A stretch of DNA of 64,000 nucleotides from Cellulosimicrobium sp. Marseille-Q4280 (GTDB lineage Bacteria > Actinomycetota > Actinomycetes > Actinomycetales > Cellulomonadaceae). The stretch covers positions 62,001 through 126,000 of the forward strand of contig NZ_CALPBY010000006.1 of the NCBI RefSeq assembly GCF_943181405.1. Reading direction: 5' to 3'. Below, in pieces: positions 41,378-50,436 of this stretch (its first letter is position 1; every line of letters begins with the position of its first letter). The notes under the pieces are model-generated. The model was not told the DNA's origin and made no database searches. It saw only the letters and a list, made by a program, of their open reading frames with translations. Made by a program: the position numbers and the translations under genes.

Positions 41378-42003
41378 GACGCACCCGCGGTGCGTGCCTC
41401 ACGGCCGTCGTCGCCGAACCGCCAGCGCATCGCGGCGTGCTCCGCCGTCCGCTCGTACGCGAAGACGACCTCGGGCCGGACGGCGAAGACGAGCGCCTCG
41501 CCGCCGTCCCCGTGCCGGAACGTCCCGTCCTGCACGCTGAACGCCCACTCGTCGCCGTACTTGCACCGCCACCGCTCGGCGAGCCGGTGCAGCGCGGCGT
41601 CGTCCGTCACGCGCACCGCCTCGCCCTCCACGACGACGTCGAGCGCGTCGACGTACGCGTTCGTCCCCGTCGTCAGGACGACGTGCGGGTTCTCCGCCAG
41701 GTTGCGCGCCTTGCGCTCCTCGGGGCCCGTGGTGAGGTGCAGGCACCCGTCGGCGACGACGGTCATGAGGGGGGTGACGTGCGGCCGCCCGTCAGGTCGC
41801 ACCGTCGAGATCCACGAGATCTCGGCGCGCTCGAGCACCCGCCGCACGGTCTCCCACGGCACGGGCCGCGCGCCCGGCGAGCTGTAGCCGGGGATCAGCG
41901 TCCCCGCGGGGTCGCCGGGCGTCTCGACCGTCCCGGCGGAGGTCGGGCGGGAGGTCGGGCCGGAGGTCGGGGTGTCGGCGGTGTCGTCGGGGGTGGCGGT
42001 CAC
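41374..42003 (-). CDS. Pyridoxamine 5'-phosphate oxidase-like flavoprotein
   Basis: 209 residues from GTG 42003 (AGAGGA upstream). PPOX split-barrel: L-E-R-A-E-I-S-W-I-S-T-V-R-P-D-G-R-P-H-V-T-P, H-L-T-T-G-P-E-E-R-K-A-R-N-L, T-N-A-Y-V-D-A-L-D-V-V-V-E-G. Binds FMN or F420; without a clear PdxH substrate set it is likely an F420- or heme-interacting reductase as in other actinobacteria. The first 35 residues are Thr/Pro/Asp rich. Confidence 0.88.
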   Translation of the reverse strand: MTATPDDTADTPTSGPTSRPTSAGTVETPGDPAGTLIPGYSSPGARPVPWETVRRVLERAEISWISTVRPDGRPHVTPLMTVVADGCLHLTTGPEERKARNLAENPHVVLTTGTNAYVDALDVVVEGEAVRVTDDAALHRLAERWRCKYGDEWAFSVQDGTFRHGDGGEALVFAVRPEVVFAYERTAEHAAMRWRFGDDGREARTAGAS

Positions 42004-42073
42004 GTCGGGTCCTCTCGTCGGTCTCCACTGGGACCGGTGGGCGAGCACGGACTCATCGGCCTACGGTCCGTGG

Positions 42074-42277
42074 ATGAGCATCTCGCGCGGGGACCGGGTC
42101 TCGTGGAACACGTCGCAGGGGCGGACGACCGGCACGGTCGTCGAGAAGCGGACCGAGCGGTTCGAGCACGACGGCCAGGCGTTCGTCCCGACCGACGACG
42201 ACCCGTACTGGATCGTCGAGTCGGAGAAGAGCGGTGCCCGCGCCGCGCACAAGGAGTCGTCGCTCCGGGCGCTCTGA
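42074..42277 (+). CDS. DUF2945 (hypervirulence-associated TUDOR-like) small protein
   Basis: 67 residues. Begins M-S-I-S-R-G-D-R-V-S-W-N-T-S-Q-G and keeps G-T-V-V-E-K-R-T, D-D-P-Y-W-I-V-E-S-E-K-S-G-x-x-A-A-H-K, the DUF2945 pattern. Predicted SH3/TUDOR-like barrel; biochemical role unknown. Confidence 0.88.
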   Translation: MSISRGDRVSWNTSQGRTTGTVVEKRTERFEHDGQAFVPTDDDPYWIVESEKSGARAAHKESSLRAL

Positions 42278-42287
42278 CCGGGCGCTG

Positions 42288-42758
42288 TCAGGCCGGGGCC
42301 ACCGGCCCCGCTTCATGACCTGCGCGGCCCGACGACCGCCGGTCCTGCTTCATCCGTGCCTCGTACAGGTGCCGGACGCCGCCGGCGAGCTCGTCGCGCG
42401 CCCGCCGCTCGTGCGCGCGGAACGTCGACCAGTACCCGTCGTCGTAGTCCTCGACGAGCTGGAACGTCCAGCGCCCCCCGACCACGTTGCGCCCGACCAG
42501 GTCCGCCGCGACACGGTCCGCCACGTCGTCGTGCCCCGCCGCGCGGAGCTTCTCCACCGCGTCGCCGAGGGCGAGGTCTGCCTCGCCGGTGAGCTGGTGG
42601 AACGTGTAGAGGTGCCCCCGCGCGCGCTCGACCGTCTCGAGCGCCTCGCTCAGCGCGCCCAGGGCCTCGACCGTCGCGTCGCTCACGCCGTCGGGTGTCG
42701 CCCTCCCCGGCAGGTCCCGTGCCTCGCGGGGGTCTCGGTCGGTCGCGTCGTCGGCCAC
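42288..42758 (-). CDS. Conserved actinobacterial protein of unknown function
   Basis: 156 residues, mostly helical. A core of L-S-E-A-L-E-T-V-E-R-A-R-G-H-L-Y-T-F-H-Q-L-T-G-E-A-D and R-W-T-F-Q-L-V-E-D-Y-D-D-G-Y-W-S-T-F suggests a conserved, acidic surface. No signal peptide, membrane segment or known motif. Convergent with the DUF2945 gene, 10 bp apart. Confidence 0.78.
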   Translation of the reverse strand: MADDATDRDPREARDLPGRATPDGVSDATVEALGALSEALETVERARGHLYTFHQLTGEADLALGDAVEKLRAAGHDDVADRVAADLVGRNVVGGRWTFQLVEDYDDGYWSTFRAHERRARDELAGGVRHLYEARMKQDRRSSGRAGHEAGPVAPA

Positions 42759-42890
42759 GCGGCCACGCTAGGACGGGCAGGAGGCGCCCGCACGCGAGGG
42801 GACGGGGCGACCCGTCCCCCGGCCGCGCTCGGAGGAACGCTGTGACAGTGTTGACCTGCCCGCCCCCGAACGGAGACGTCCGAACCGCTC

Positions 42891-43967
42891 ATGCCAGAGA
42901 CCGCCCCCGCACCCTCCGTCACCACCGAGCCGTCCAGGAGCCAGCGTCCGCACCGGGCGGCCCGCCTCGAGGACCGGTGGCGCGCCGTCGTCTCCCGGTT
43001 CCAGAAGGCGCGCGGGTGGCGCCCGCGCGTCGAGCCGTTCACGGGCTACGGGAGCACGCGCCGCGTGCGCGTGCTGGGCCGCGTGCTGCTCGCGAGCCCC
43101 GCGTACGACCCGGCGGCCACGGCGGACCGGCGCGGCTGGCGCTACTTCTTCACCGCGCCCGCGTCGCGCGAGGAGGTGCGGGTGCACCTCGGAGAGACGG
43201 TGGTCGACGTCTGCTCGGACCGGTCGGGCTATCTCGACGTCACGGTCGACGTCGACCTCGAGCCCGGTTGGCACGACGTGACGTTCCGGCCCTCGTCGGG
43301 CGAGCTCGTGACGGGCCGCGTGCTGGTCGTCGCTGACGGCCGACGGCTCGGCGTCGTCTCCGACATCGACGACACGACGATGGTGACCGCGGTCCCGCGT
43401 CCGCTCCTCGCAGCGTGGAACACCTTCGTCCGGCACTCGAGCGCCAGGGTCCCCGTGCCCGGCATGGCCGTGCTCTACCAGGGCATCGCCTCGGCGAACC
43501 CCGGCACCCCGTTCGTCTACGTGTCGACGGGTGCGTGGAACACCGCGGCGAACCTGCGCCGCTTCCTGCAGCGCCACGCGTACCCGCCGGGCCCGCTGCT
43601 GCTCACCGACTGGGGCCCCACCAACACCGGATGGTTCCGCAGCGGCCGCGAGCACAAGAACACCTCGATCGACCGGCTCGTGCGCGACCTCCCGGACGTC
43701 GACTGGCTCCTGATCGGCGACGATGGCCAGCACGACCCCGAGATCTACACGCGCGCCGCGCGCCTGCACCCCGACCACGTCGCCGCGATCGCGATCCGTC
43801 AGCTCACGCCCACGCAGCAGGTGCTCTCCCACGGCTCGCCCCTGCCGACGCCCGGCGACGACGCCCACCGCCCCGAGCACGAGGCGCCCGTCCCGGCGGC
43901 GCAGGGGCCCGACGGCGCCGCGCTCGCCCGCTCGCTCGCGGCGGCCCTGGCGTCCTACCGCCGCTGA
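42891..43967 (+). CDS. App1-family phosphatase (phosphatidate phosphatase APP1 catalytic domain)
   Basis: 358 residues. An N-terminal beta module (about 50-150: F-T-G-Y-G-S-T-R-R-V-R-V-L-G-R-V-L) precedes the HAD-type catalytic domain with V-S-D-I-D-D-T-T-M (about 165), S-T-G-A-W-N, L-L-T-D-W-G-P-T-N-T-G-W-F, H-K-N-T-S-I and L-I-G-D-D-G-Q-H-D-P-E-I-Y. In yeast App1 removes phosphate from phosphatidate; the bacterial versions are cytosolic and their lipid or sugar-phosphate substrate is unknown. Confidence 0.9.
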   Translation: MPETAPAPSVTTEPSRSQRPHRAARLEDRWRAVVSRFQKARGWRPRVEPFTGYGSTRRVRVLGRVLLASPAYDPAATADRRGWRYFFTAPASREEVRVHLGETVVDVCSDRSGYLDVTVDVDLEPGWHDVTFRPSSGELVTGRVLVVADGRRLGVVSDIDDTTMVTAVPRPLLAAWNTFVRHSSARVPVPGMAVLYQGIASANPGTPFVYVSTGAWNTAANLRRFLQRHAYPPGPLLLTDWGPTNTGWFRSGREHKNTSIDRLVRDLPDVDWLLIGDDGQHDPEIYTRAARLHPDHVAAIAIRQLTPTQQVLSHGSPLPTPGDDAHRPEHEAPVPAAQGPDGAALARSLAAALASYRR

Positions 43968-44005
43968 GTGGTGCGCCCGCGAGGGCGTGATGGGACGCTG
44001 GGCTC

Positions 44006-44653
44006 ATGAGCACCGGAGGCGTCCGCCGACACACCGAGGCCCTGGGCGACGACGCCGTCGCCACCGCGACCGGCCAGCCACGCGCGACGTGGTTCGCGCT
44101 GCTCGACGCCCAGGACGCGACGACGTGGACCCACAAGGACATCGCCGCCTGGCTCGTCGAGGAGCAGGGGGTCGACGGCTGGTGGGCGCAGTCGCTCACG
44201 GTGGCGTACGAGCAGGAGCGCGGGATGCGCGCGCCCGGCCAGCGGTCCGACGGCACGTACGAGGTCTCGCCCAGCCGGTCCGTCGTCGGGACGCTCGACG
44301 AGGTGTTCGCCCTCGTCGCTGACGACGCCTCGCGTGCGCGGTGGCTCGACGTCGCGCTCGGCGAGATGGGTGCGGGCGAGCGGCTCGAGGTGCTCGGGGC
44401 CACGCCGACGTCGTCCGTGCGGCTCGCGTGGCCCGTCGGCGCTCTCGGCGCACCGCCGGACAGACCCGGTCGCGTGACCATCGGGCTGTACCAGCCGCGC
44501 GCCGCCGACGGCACCCCCGCGGGCAAGGTCCGGGTCGGCGTGCAGCACGGTGGTCTGCGCTCGGCCGACGACGCCGCGCCGCTCAAGGCCTTCTGGGCCG
44601 CGCGGCTCACCGCCCTCACCGAGCTCGCCGAGCAGGCGCACCCGCCCGGTTAG
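44006..44653 (+). CDS. DUF4287 plus START/AHSA1-like domain protein
   Basis: 215 residues. The first half is DUF4287-like (A-T-G-Q-P-R-A-T-W-F-A-L-L-D-A-Q-D-A, T-H-K-D-I-A-A-W-L, W-W-A-Q-S-L-T-V-A-Y-E-Q-E-R-G), the second a polyketide-cyclase/START fold region beginning V-G-T-L-D-E-V-F-A-L-V and ending F-W-A-A-R-L-T-A-L-T-E-L. Role unknown; START folds bind hydrophobic ligands. Confidence 0.85.
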   Translation: MSTGGVRRHTEALGDDAVATATGQPRATWFALLDAQDATTWTHKDIAAWLVEEQGVDGWWAQSLTVAYEQERGMRAPGQRSDGTYEVSPSRSVVGTLDEVFALVADDASRARWLDVALGEMGAGERLEVLGATPTSSVRLAWPVGALGAPPDRPGRVTIGLYQPRAADGTPAGKVRVGVQHGGLRSADDAAPLKAFWAARLTALTELAEQAHPPG

Positions 44654-44747
44654 ACGACCGGTCGAGGGCAGCCGGCGGGTCGGCGCGCCGTCCGCACGCC
44701 GCGGCTGCCCGGATGCCGCGGCGGCAGGCCGGTGGTTGCCTGAGGAC

Positions 44748-45620
44748 ATGATGACGCCGAGCTCCGCCCCACCACCCGCCGGTCCCGACCCTTCGGAGAC
44801 CGACGACCAGACCCGGCGGACCTGGCCGTGGATCGTGCTGACCGTCGTCGCGGTGCTCGTCGTCGCGCTCGTCGTGTGGCTCGTCAACCGGCCCACGGAC
44901 GGCGAGCCCGCAGCGTCGCCCGCGCCGTCGGACACCGCGAGCGAGTCGGCGTCGCCGACCGAGACCTCGTCGCCGAGTGACAGCCCGACGACGTCGGCCC
45001 CCGCCGCCGAGGGCTGCCCGGCCGAGGGCGACGGCCCGCCGGAGGGCGCGGACACGCACGAGATCGTCGACGTGGACGGCGACGGCCGCCCCGACACCGC
45101 CTGGATCACCGGTGGCGCCGACCGTGCCTTCGGCATCACGACGGCGTCGGGCGCGACGTTCTTCGCGCCGATCGGGTCGGCGAGCCCCCAGCCCGCGAGC
45201 GCGATCGTGCAGCTCGTCGCGGCGGGCGACGGGACCTCTCCGATCGCCCTCGTCGACACGGGCCGCGAGGTGCTGCTCCTCTCGGCCGCCGGCTGCGCGG
45301 TGACCCCGACGCAGAACGCCCAGGGCGAGTCCTACACGTTCGACAAGGGCTTCACGGGGTTCGGCACCGGCGTCGGCTGCACGGAGCAGGGCGGCGAGCT
45401 GCGGCTCGCGGGCCTGGACGCCGTGTCCGACGACGGCACCTCCTTCACCGTCGACCGCACCTTCGTGGACCTCGACACCGACGCCCGCACGGCGACGAAC
45501 GGCCAGGAGGAGACCGTCGCGACGGGCGCCGGCCCGGAGGACGCGGTCGTCACGACCGCCCAGGAGACGAGCTGCGGTGATCTCGTCGCGGGCGAGGACG
45601 GACCCGTGGAGCCGCAGTAG
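44748..45620 (+). CDS. Membrane-anchored extracytoplasmic protein with a calcium-type DxDxDG loop
   Basis: 290 residues from ATG 44748. Short Pro-rich cytosolic tail, one membrane helix (about 26-46), a Ser/Thr/Pro-rich stalk (50-90), then a beta-rich domain with D-V-D-G-D-G-R-P-D (a calcium-binding loop of the FG-GAP/VCBS type) and three to four Cys likely paired outside the cell. No enzyme motif. Not recognised; could be a binding or scaffold domain. Confidence 0.72.
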   Translation: MMTPSSAPPPAGPDPSETDDQTRRTWPWIVLTVVAVLVVALVVWLVNRPTDGEPAASPAPSDTASESASPTETSSPSDSPTTSAPAAEGCPAEGDGPPEGADTHEIVDVDGDGRPDTAWITGGADRAFGITTASGATFFAPIGSASPQPASAIVQLVAAGDGTSPIALVDTGREVLLLSAAGCAVTPTQNAQGESYTFDKGFTGFGTGVGCTEQGGELRLAGLDAVSDDGTSFTVDRTFVDLDTDARTATNGQEETVATGAGPEDAVVTTAQETSCGDLVAGEDGPVEPQ

Positions 45621-45633
45621 CGCGGCCGCCGAG

Positions 45634-45680
45634 CACGACCTGGGGGTCGTTCTCATGCAGAGAACGACCCCCAGGTCGTG
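45634..45680. terminator. Perfect 21-bp hairpin at a convergent junction
   Basis: Arms 45634-45654 and 45660-45680 pair without a mismatch around the loop ATGCA. It begins CACGACCTGGGGGTCG, the same core as the hairpin at 50437-50483, so it belongs to a repeated palindrome family in this genome. Confidence 0.85.
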
Positions 45681-45697
45681 ATCGGCGACCCCGGGGG

Positions 45698-46708
45698 CTA
45701 CCCCTGGCCGCACACGACGCACGCGCCGCGGCGGCGGAGCCAGTAGGCGTAGGTCGCGGCGCCGAGGGCGACGGACCACAGCGGCCACAGGAGCGCCGGG
45801 CCGACGGCGCCCCACGAGTCGGCCGTGAGCGCGAGCTTCGAGTCGCTCACGCCGAGGGCGATGAGCGACAGACCGGCCGGGAGGACCGCGACGGCCACGA
45901 TCGTCGCGGGGACCACCGCGAGGTTGACCGGGACGCGACGGCCCGCGAGACCGAGCATCCAGCGCGGGAAGACCTCGCCCCAGTGCTGGAAGAGGCCGAG
46001 CGTGAGGACGGCGCCCACGAGCGCGAAGCCGCCCAGGCCGAGCGCCGCGATCCAGGCGTCGTCCCCGGCGAGTGCCGCGACGTCGTCGGCCGAGAAGCCG
46101 AGCGGGATGCCGAGCACCCAGGCGATGCGCGTCACGGCGTAGAACAGCGGGATCGCGGCGGCGACGAGCGCGGCGACGCGGCCCCAGCGGGCGGCGGACG
46201 CGGGCGTCGTCCAGGCCGGGTCGGGGCCGTCGTGCCGACGGCCGCACGACTCGCACGCACCGACCGCTCGGCGCGCGAACCGCGTGGTCGACGCCGCGAG
46301 CAGCCCCGCGCCGACGAGCACCGCGAGCTGCAGCAGCACGCCGGGGGTGAGGAACTCGGCGAACGCGGCGCGCAGCTCCGGATCGAACGGCGCCATGATC
46401 GCGGTGACCGGGAGGTAGCCGAGCCGGGCGAGGATCGACGCGTCGACCAGGGCGACGGCACCCGCGAGGACGACGCCCACGGCGGCGCAGGTCGCGAGGC
46501 GCACGCCCCGCGCCACGGGCCGGGACCGGCCGCCGCGCCAGGTCCACGCGGCGAGCGCCGCGCCCGTCAGCGCAAGGACGGCGACCCACGGGGTGAGGCT
46601 CGCGCCGCGGACGGCGGTGAGCGCGCTGAACCCGGTGGCGTCGGCGTCGCCGACCGGCAGGGTGCCGCCTGCGAGCGTGACGGCGAGTGCGACGACGGCA
46701 CCCACCAC
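45698..46708 (-). CDS. Multi-pass membrane protein with two CxxC pairs; 5' end uncertain
   Basis: About 336 residues from GTG 46708. Eight or so hydrophobic segments; a cytosolic loop with A-C-E-S-C-G-R-R-H and a C-terminal A-C-V-V-C-G-Q-G form two zinc-ribbon-like pairs. The frame remains open upstream past 46708 to a stop at 46876, reading a Pro-rich cytosolic tail, while a good start with GAGGG (ATG 46877) lies in the neighbouring frame. Either the gene starts at GTG 46708 or a single-base shift near 46850 has broken a longer reading frame. No known family. Confidence 0.72.
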   Translation of the reverse strand: MVGAVVALAVTLAGGTLPVGDADATGFSALTAVRGASLTPWVAVLALTGAALAAWTWRGGRSRPVARGVRLATCAAVGVVLAGAVALVDASILARLGYLPVTAIMAPFDPELRAAFAEFLTPGVLLQLAVLVGAGLLAASTTRFARRAVGACESCGRRHDGPDPAWTTPASAARWGRVAALVAAAIPLFYAVTRIAWVLGIPLGFSADDVAALAGDDAWIAALGLGGFALVGAVLTLGLFQHWGEVFPRWMLGLAGRRVPVNLAVVPATIVAVAVLPAGLSLIALGVSDSKLALTADSWGAVGPALLWPLWSVALGAATYAYWLRRRGACVVCGQG

Positions 46709-46952
46709 CCACCACAGCGCGGCGGTCGGGCCGATCCAGGTACCGCGCGCCCGACGGGCACGGTCGGCCGGCTCGGCACGGCGTGGCCGCTGGGGGTTCG
46801 GTGCCGGCCAGGAGGTCGTGGTCGGCGGCGGCGGGCTCGCCGGGGACGGGACGGGTGTCGGGGTGTCGTGTGCTCATGACCCGACCCTCGTCCCGCACGA
46901 GGCCGCAGGGATCACCCGCCGCGGTGACGCCCCTCCCCCGGTCGGGTGACCG

Positions 46953-47390
46953 TCAGTCCCGGGCGCGACGCAGAGCGCGCAGAGCGCCGGTCGACCACAG
47001 CGCCCACGCGACGAGCACGGGCTGGAAGAACAGCCGTCCGAAGCGCTTGGCGTCGGTGTCGAGCCCGAACCCGTCCTTGCCCTCCATCCACTGCGCGACG
47101 TTCCCGGGGAAGATCACGACGAAGAACGCCGCCGCGACGAGGCCCACGGCGACCTTCCACCGCGACAGCACGACGAGCGACGCGCCGAGCGCGATCTCGA
47201 CCGCGCCGGACGCGAGGACGGTCACGTCCTCGTCGACCGGGAACCAGTCGGGCACCTGCGCCTGGAACTCCTCGCGCGCGACGGTCAGGTGGCTGACGCC
47301 GGCACCGACGAGCGCGAGGCCGAGCGCGACGCGCGCGATCGTGGCGGGGACGGACGTGCGGGTCGGCCGGGTGAGCACGGAGAGGTCCAT
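46953..47390 (-). CDS. DoxX-like small membrane protein
   Basis: 145 residues from ATG 47390. Four hydrophobic segments: the first starts I-A-R-V-A-L-G-L-A-L-V-G-A-G-V-S-H, then G-A-V-E-I-A-L-G-A-S and F-P-G-N-V-A-Q-W. DoxX/DUF4267-type proteins lie in membranes near redox enzymes; the function is unsettled. Same strand as the CxxC membrane gene and the two-component system, with separate spacing. Confidence 0.85.
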   Translation of the reverse strand: MDLSVLTRPTRTSVPATIARVALGLALVGAGVSHLTVAREEFQAQVPDWFPVDEDVTVLASGAVEIALGASLVVLSRWKVAVGLVAAAFFVVIFPGNVAQWMEGKDGFGLDTDAKRFGRLFFQPVLVAWALWSTGALRALRRARD

Positions 47391-47473
47391 CCACCGATCG
47401 TCGCACCGCGGCCCTGCTTCGCGACACCGCGGGACTCCCTCGGCGGATCCGGGCTCGCCGCGAGGCCCACGCA

Positions 47474-48136
47474 TCACCCCGCTCGGACGAACCCCGACTC
47501 GTACGCCCGGACGACCGCCTGGGTGCGGTCCCGCACGCCGAGCTTCGCGAGCACGTTGCCGACGTGCGTGCGCACGGTCTCGACGCCGAGGTAGAGCTCG
47601 CCCGCGATCTCGGCGTTCGACAGGCCGCCGGCCATGAGCCGCAGCACCTCTCCCTCGCGCTCGGTGAGCCGTGCGCCGCGCAGCTCGTCGCCGGCAGGTG
47701 GCCGTGCGGTCGCGAGGCGACGCACGGCGTCCGGGAAGAGCAGCGACTCGCCCCGCGCGACGACGCGCACCGCCTGCACGACCTCCTCGGGCCGGGCGCG
47801 CTTGAGCAGGAACCCGTGGGCGCCGGCGCGCAGGGCGTCGAGCACGTGGTCGTCGTTCTCGAACGTCGTGACGACGAGAACGCGCGGGGCCGGCTCGCGC
47901 GCCAGGAGCGCCGTCGTCGCCGCGATGCCGTCGACGCGCGGCATGCGCACGTCCATGAGCACGACGTCGGGCCGGGTCGCGGCGACGACGCGCGGCACGT
48001 CGACGCCGTCCCCTGCTTCGCCCACGACCTCGAGGTCCGGCTCCGCGTCGAGGATGACGCGCAGTCCTGCGCGCACGAGCGCCTCGTCGTCGACCAGGAC
48101 GACGCGGATGGTGCCGTCGCGTGGGCTGCCCGTCAT
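47474..48136 (-). CDS. NarL/LuxR-family response regulator
   Basis: 220 residues. Receiver domain with Asp16-Asp17 acidic pocket, phosphoacceptor Asp62 (V-L-M-D-V-R-M-P) and V-T-T-F-E-N-D-D, K-R-A-R-P-E-E. C-terminal LuxR HTH: L-T-E-R-E-G-E-V-L-R-L-M-A-G-G-L-S-N-A-E-I-A. Gene begins 55 bp after the kinase stop, standard kinase-regulator order. Target genes unknown. Confidence 0.95.
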   Translation of the reverse strand: MTGSPRDGTIRVVLVDDEALVRAGLRVILDAEPDLEVVGEAGDGVDVPRVVAATRPDVVLMDVRMPRVDGIAATTALLAREPAPRVLVVTTFENDDHVLDALRAGAHGFLLKRARPEEVVQAVRVVARGESLLFPDAVRRLATARPPAGDELRGARLTEREGEVLRLMAGGLSNAEIAGELYLGVETVRTHVGNVLAKLGVRDRTQAVVRAYESGFVRAG

Positions 48137-48190
48137 GTGCTCGATCCTCTCAGCGGCGGCGGCGTGCGCTCCATCGTCCCCACGGGACCG

Positions 48191-49555
48191 TCACGCACCG
48201 GACCTCCTGAGCGGGAACGCCGCCCGCACGAGCCACGTGCCGCCGTCCGACGCGGGACCGGCGTCGACCTCCCCGCGCAGCAGGCGGGCGCGCTCGCGCA
48301 TGCCCGTGACGCCGCGACCTCCGGAGCGGGCGGGGCGCGAACCGTCGGGCGGTGGCGCGGGGCCCTCCGGGAGCGGGTTGCGCACCTCGACGCCCAGCAG
48401 CTCCGCGCCCTCGATCCCGACGGTGACCGTCACCGGCGCGCCCGGCGCATGCCGCAGGGCGTTGGTGAGCGCCTCCTGCACCACGCGGTACGCCTCCTGC
48501 GACGTCGCGCGCGGCACGTCGACGAGACGGGCGTCCTCCGTGCCGCGGACGCTCCCGTGGCCGAGACCGCGCGGTCGCTCGGGCACGTCGACGAGGACGA
48601 CGTCGGCACCCGCGCGGCGGGCGTCGTCGAGCAGCGCGGGGAGGTCCGCGAGGGTGCGGGCGGGCGATCGTGGTCCTGTGCCGGTGCCGTCGGCCCGCAG
48701 CAGACCGAGGACGTGGTCGAGGTCGGCCATCGCGCTGCGGCCCGTCTCCTCGATCGCGGCGAGCGCGCGCCGCGCGGCCTCGGGATCCGTGGCCAGCAAC
48801 CGGGAGGCCGCCGCGGCCTGGAGCGTCGTGACGGTGAGCGCGTGCCCGACGGAGTCGTGCAGCTCGCGCGCGAGCCGTCCCCGCTCGGCGTCGCGGTCGG
48901 CCGCGACCTCGAGCTCCGCGATGCGCTCGAGCTGGTCGGGGCCGAGCAGCGGCCAGGCCGCCTGGCGGAGCAGCTCCCGCGCGGCGACGATCACGTACGG
49001 GAGCAGGAGAAGGAGCACGACAGCGATCAGTGCCAGTGCCCAGGTGTCCGCCCAGGACGGCACGAGCTCCCAGGGTCGCCAGTCGCCGAGCAGCACCGGC
49101 TCGATCCCGAGGGCCGACAGGACGAGCTGCGTCGCGACCGGGATCGCCAGGAGCACCACGACGAGCACGGCGGCCCCGAGCGCGAGGTGCAGCGCGTACC
49201 ACGCCGCGGCCCGCCACCGGGTGGCGGCGCTCGGGTTCGCGTCGCCGGCGGGTGTCGGCAGGTCGACGTCGAGGAACGTCCGCACCGCCGCGATCTCCAG
49301 GGCACGCACCGGCGCGAGGAACGGCGGCGTGCCGGCGATCACCGCCGAGAGGACGGCGAGGACCCCCGCGGCGACGCGCGGCGTCTGCGTCGACGCGAAC
49401 ATCTGCACGAAGCCCGTCACGAGGACCAGGTAGGCGCCCGCGACGACCCCGCCGATCACGAGGTACACGCCCGCGCGCACGGTCGACGCGCTGCGCAGCG
49501 GCGCGGTCAGCCGCCGTGCCGTGTCGCCACCGCCCGGGCGCGTCCCCCGCGTCAT
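48191..49555 (-). CDS. NarL-type sensor histidine kinase
   Basis: 454 residues from ATG 49555 (GGAGG 8 bp upstream). Four to six membrane segments in the first 200 residues with no separate sensory domain, then HisKA_3: R-L-A-R-E-L-H-D-S-V-G-H-A-L-T-V-T-T, the phosphorylated His, and an HATPase with E-A-L-T-N-A-L-R-H-A and G-R-G-V-T-G-M-R-E-R-A. The membrane-only sensing part suggests detection of an envelope signal, as in LiaS/DesK kinases. Confidence 0.93.
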   Translation of the reverse strand: MTRGTRPGGGDTARRLTAPLRSASTVRAGVYLVIGGVVAGAYLVLVTGFVQMFASTQTPRVAAGVLAVLSAVIAGTPPFLAPVRALEIAAVRTFLDVDLPTPAGDANPSAATRWRAAAWYALHLALGAAVLVVVLLAIPVATQLVLSALGIEPVLLGDWRPWELVPSWADTWALALIAVVLLLLLPYVIVAARELLRQAAWPLLGPDQLERIAELEVAADRDAERGRLARELHDSVGHALTVTTLQAAAASRLLATDPEAARRALAAIEETGRSAMADLDHVLGLLRADGTGTGPRSPARTLADLPALLDDARRAGADVVLVDVPERPRGLGHGSVRGTEDARLVDVPRATSQEAYRVVQEALTNALRHAPGAPVTVTVGIEGAELLGVEVRNPLPEGPAPPPDGSRPARSGGRGVTGMRERARLLRGEVDAGPASDGGTWLVRAAFPLRRSGA

Positions 49556-49663
49556 GCGCCCCATCCTCCCCCGGGTCCCGCACGGGCCGCCCCCCCCGCC
49601 CGGGCGAGCGGCGCCGTCGGGCCCGCCGCGCGGTCCGTGCGCCTCGCTGGTCCACTTGTCCCC

Positions 49664-50410
49664 ATGGAGGGCTTCTGGTGGGGGTTGCTCGCGAGCTCGT
49701 CGCTGCTGATCGGCGCGGCGGTGGTGCTGTGGCGCCCGCCAGGACAGCGCGCTGTCGGCCTCGTCATGGCGTTCGGCGCGGGCGTGCTCATCAGCGCGGT
49801 GGCGTACGACCTCGTGGAGGACGCGTCGCGCAGCGTGAGCGGGTGGCTGCTGCTGGCGGGGCTCGCGGGCGGCGCGCTCACGTACTTCCTGGGCGACCGG
49901 GTGATCGACAACCTGGGGGGCGAGGGCCGCAAGCGCTCGACCGGCGTGCAGGGACACACCGTCCAGGCCGCGGGCGGAACGGGCGGCGCAGCGATCGCGC
50001 TCGGGACGGTGCTCGACGGCATCCCCGAGTCGGTGGTCCTCGGCGCGACGCTCATCGGTGGCGGCGGCGTGAGCGTCGCGATGCTCGCCGCCGTCTTCCT
50101 GTCCAACCTGCCTGAGGCGATGGCGGCGACGTCGGGCCTGCTCAAGTCGGGGACCAGCCCGTCGCGGCTGTGGCTGCTCTGGGGGTCGACGACGGTCGTG
50201 TCGGCTCTCGCCGCCGGGTTCGGCTACCTCGCGCTCGACGGCGCGTCGCCGGCCGTCGTGGCGGTCACGCAGGCGTTCGCCGCGGGCGCCTTGCTCACGA
50301 TGCTCGTCGACACGATGATCCCCGAGGCCACCGAGTTCGGCGGGCCCGTGACAGGCCTCGTCACCGTGCTGGGCTTCGCGACGGCGTTCGGGCTCAGCTC
50401 GATCGGGTGA
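49664..50410 (+). CDS. ZIP-family metal transporter
   Basis: 248 residues, eight membrane segments. Helix 4 carries G-T-V-L-D-G-I-P-E-S-V, the ZIP metal site in which the usual H-N-F/I-P-E-G is replaced, and helix 5 has F-L-S-N-L-P-E-A-M-A. The helix 3-4 loop contains the His of G-H-T-V. Probably imports divalent metal such as zinc. Missing the canonical metal-site His, so selectivity may be altered. Confidence 0.88.
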   Translation: MEGFWWGLLASSSLLIGAAVVLWRPPGQRAVGLVMAFGAGVLISAVAYDLVEDASRSVSGWLLLAGLAGGALTYFLGDRVIDNLGGEGRKRSTGVQGHTVQAAGGTGGAAIALGTVLDGIPESVVLGATLIGGGGVSVAMLAAVFLSNLPEAMAATSGLLKSGTSPSRLWLLWGSTTVVSALAAGFGYLALDGASPAVVAVTQAFAAGALLTMLVDTMIPEATEFGGPVTGLVTVLGFATAFGLSSIG

Positions 50411-50436
50411 CGAGCACGCCGTCGCGCGCCGTCGAC

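Noticed and set aside
49590-49597. C8 run between kinase and ZIP genes as a phase-variable promoter.
   Set aside because: A single homopolymer of this length is not unusual in such GC-rich DNA, and its position relative to either promoter is unknown.
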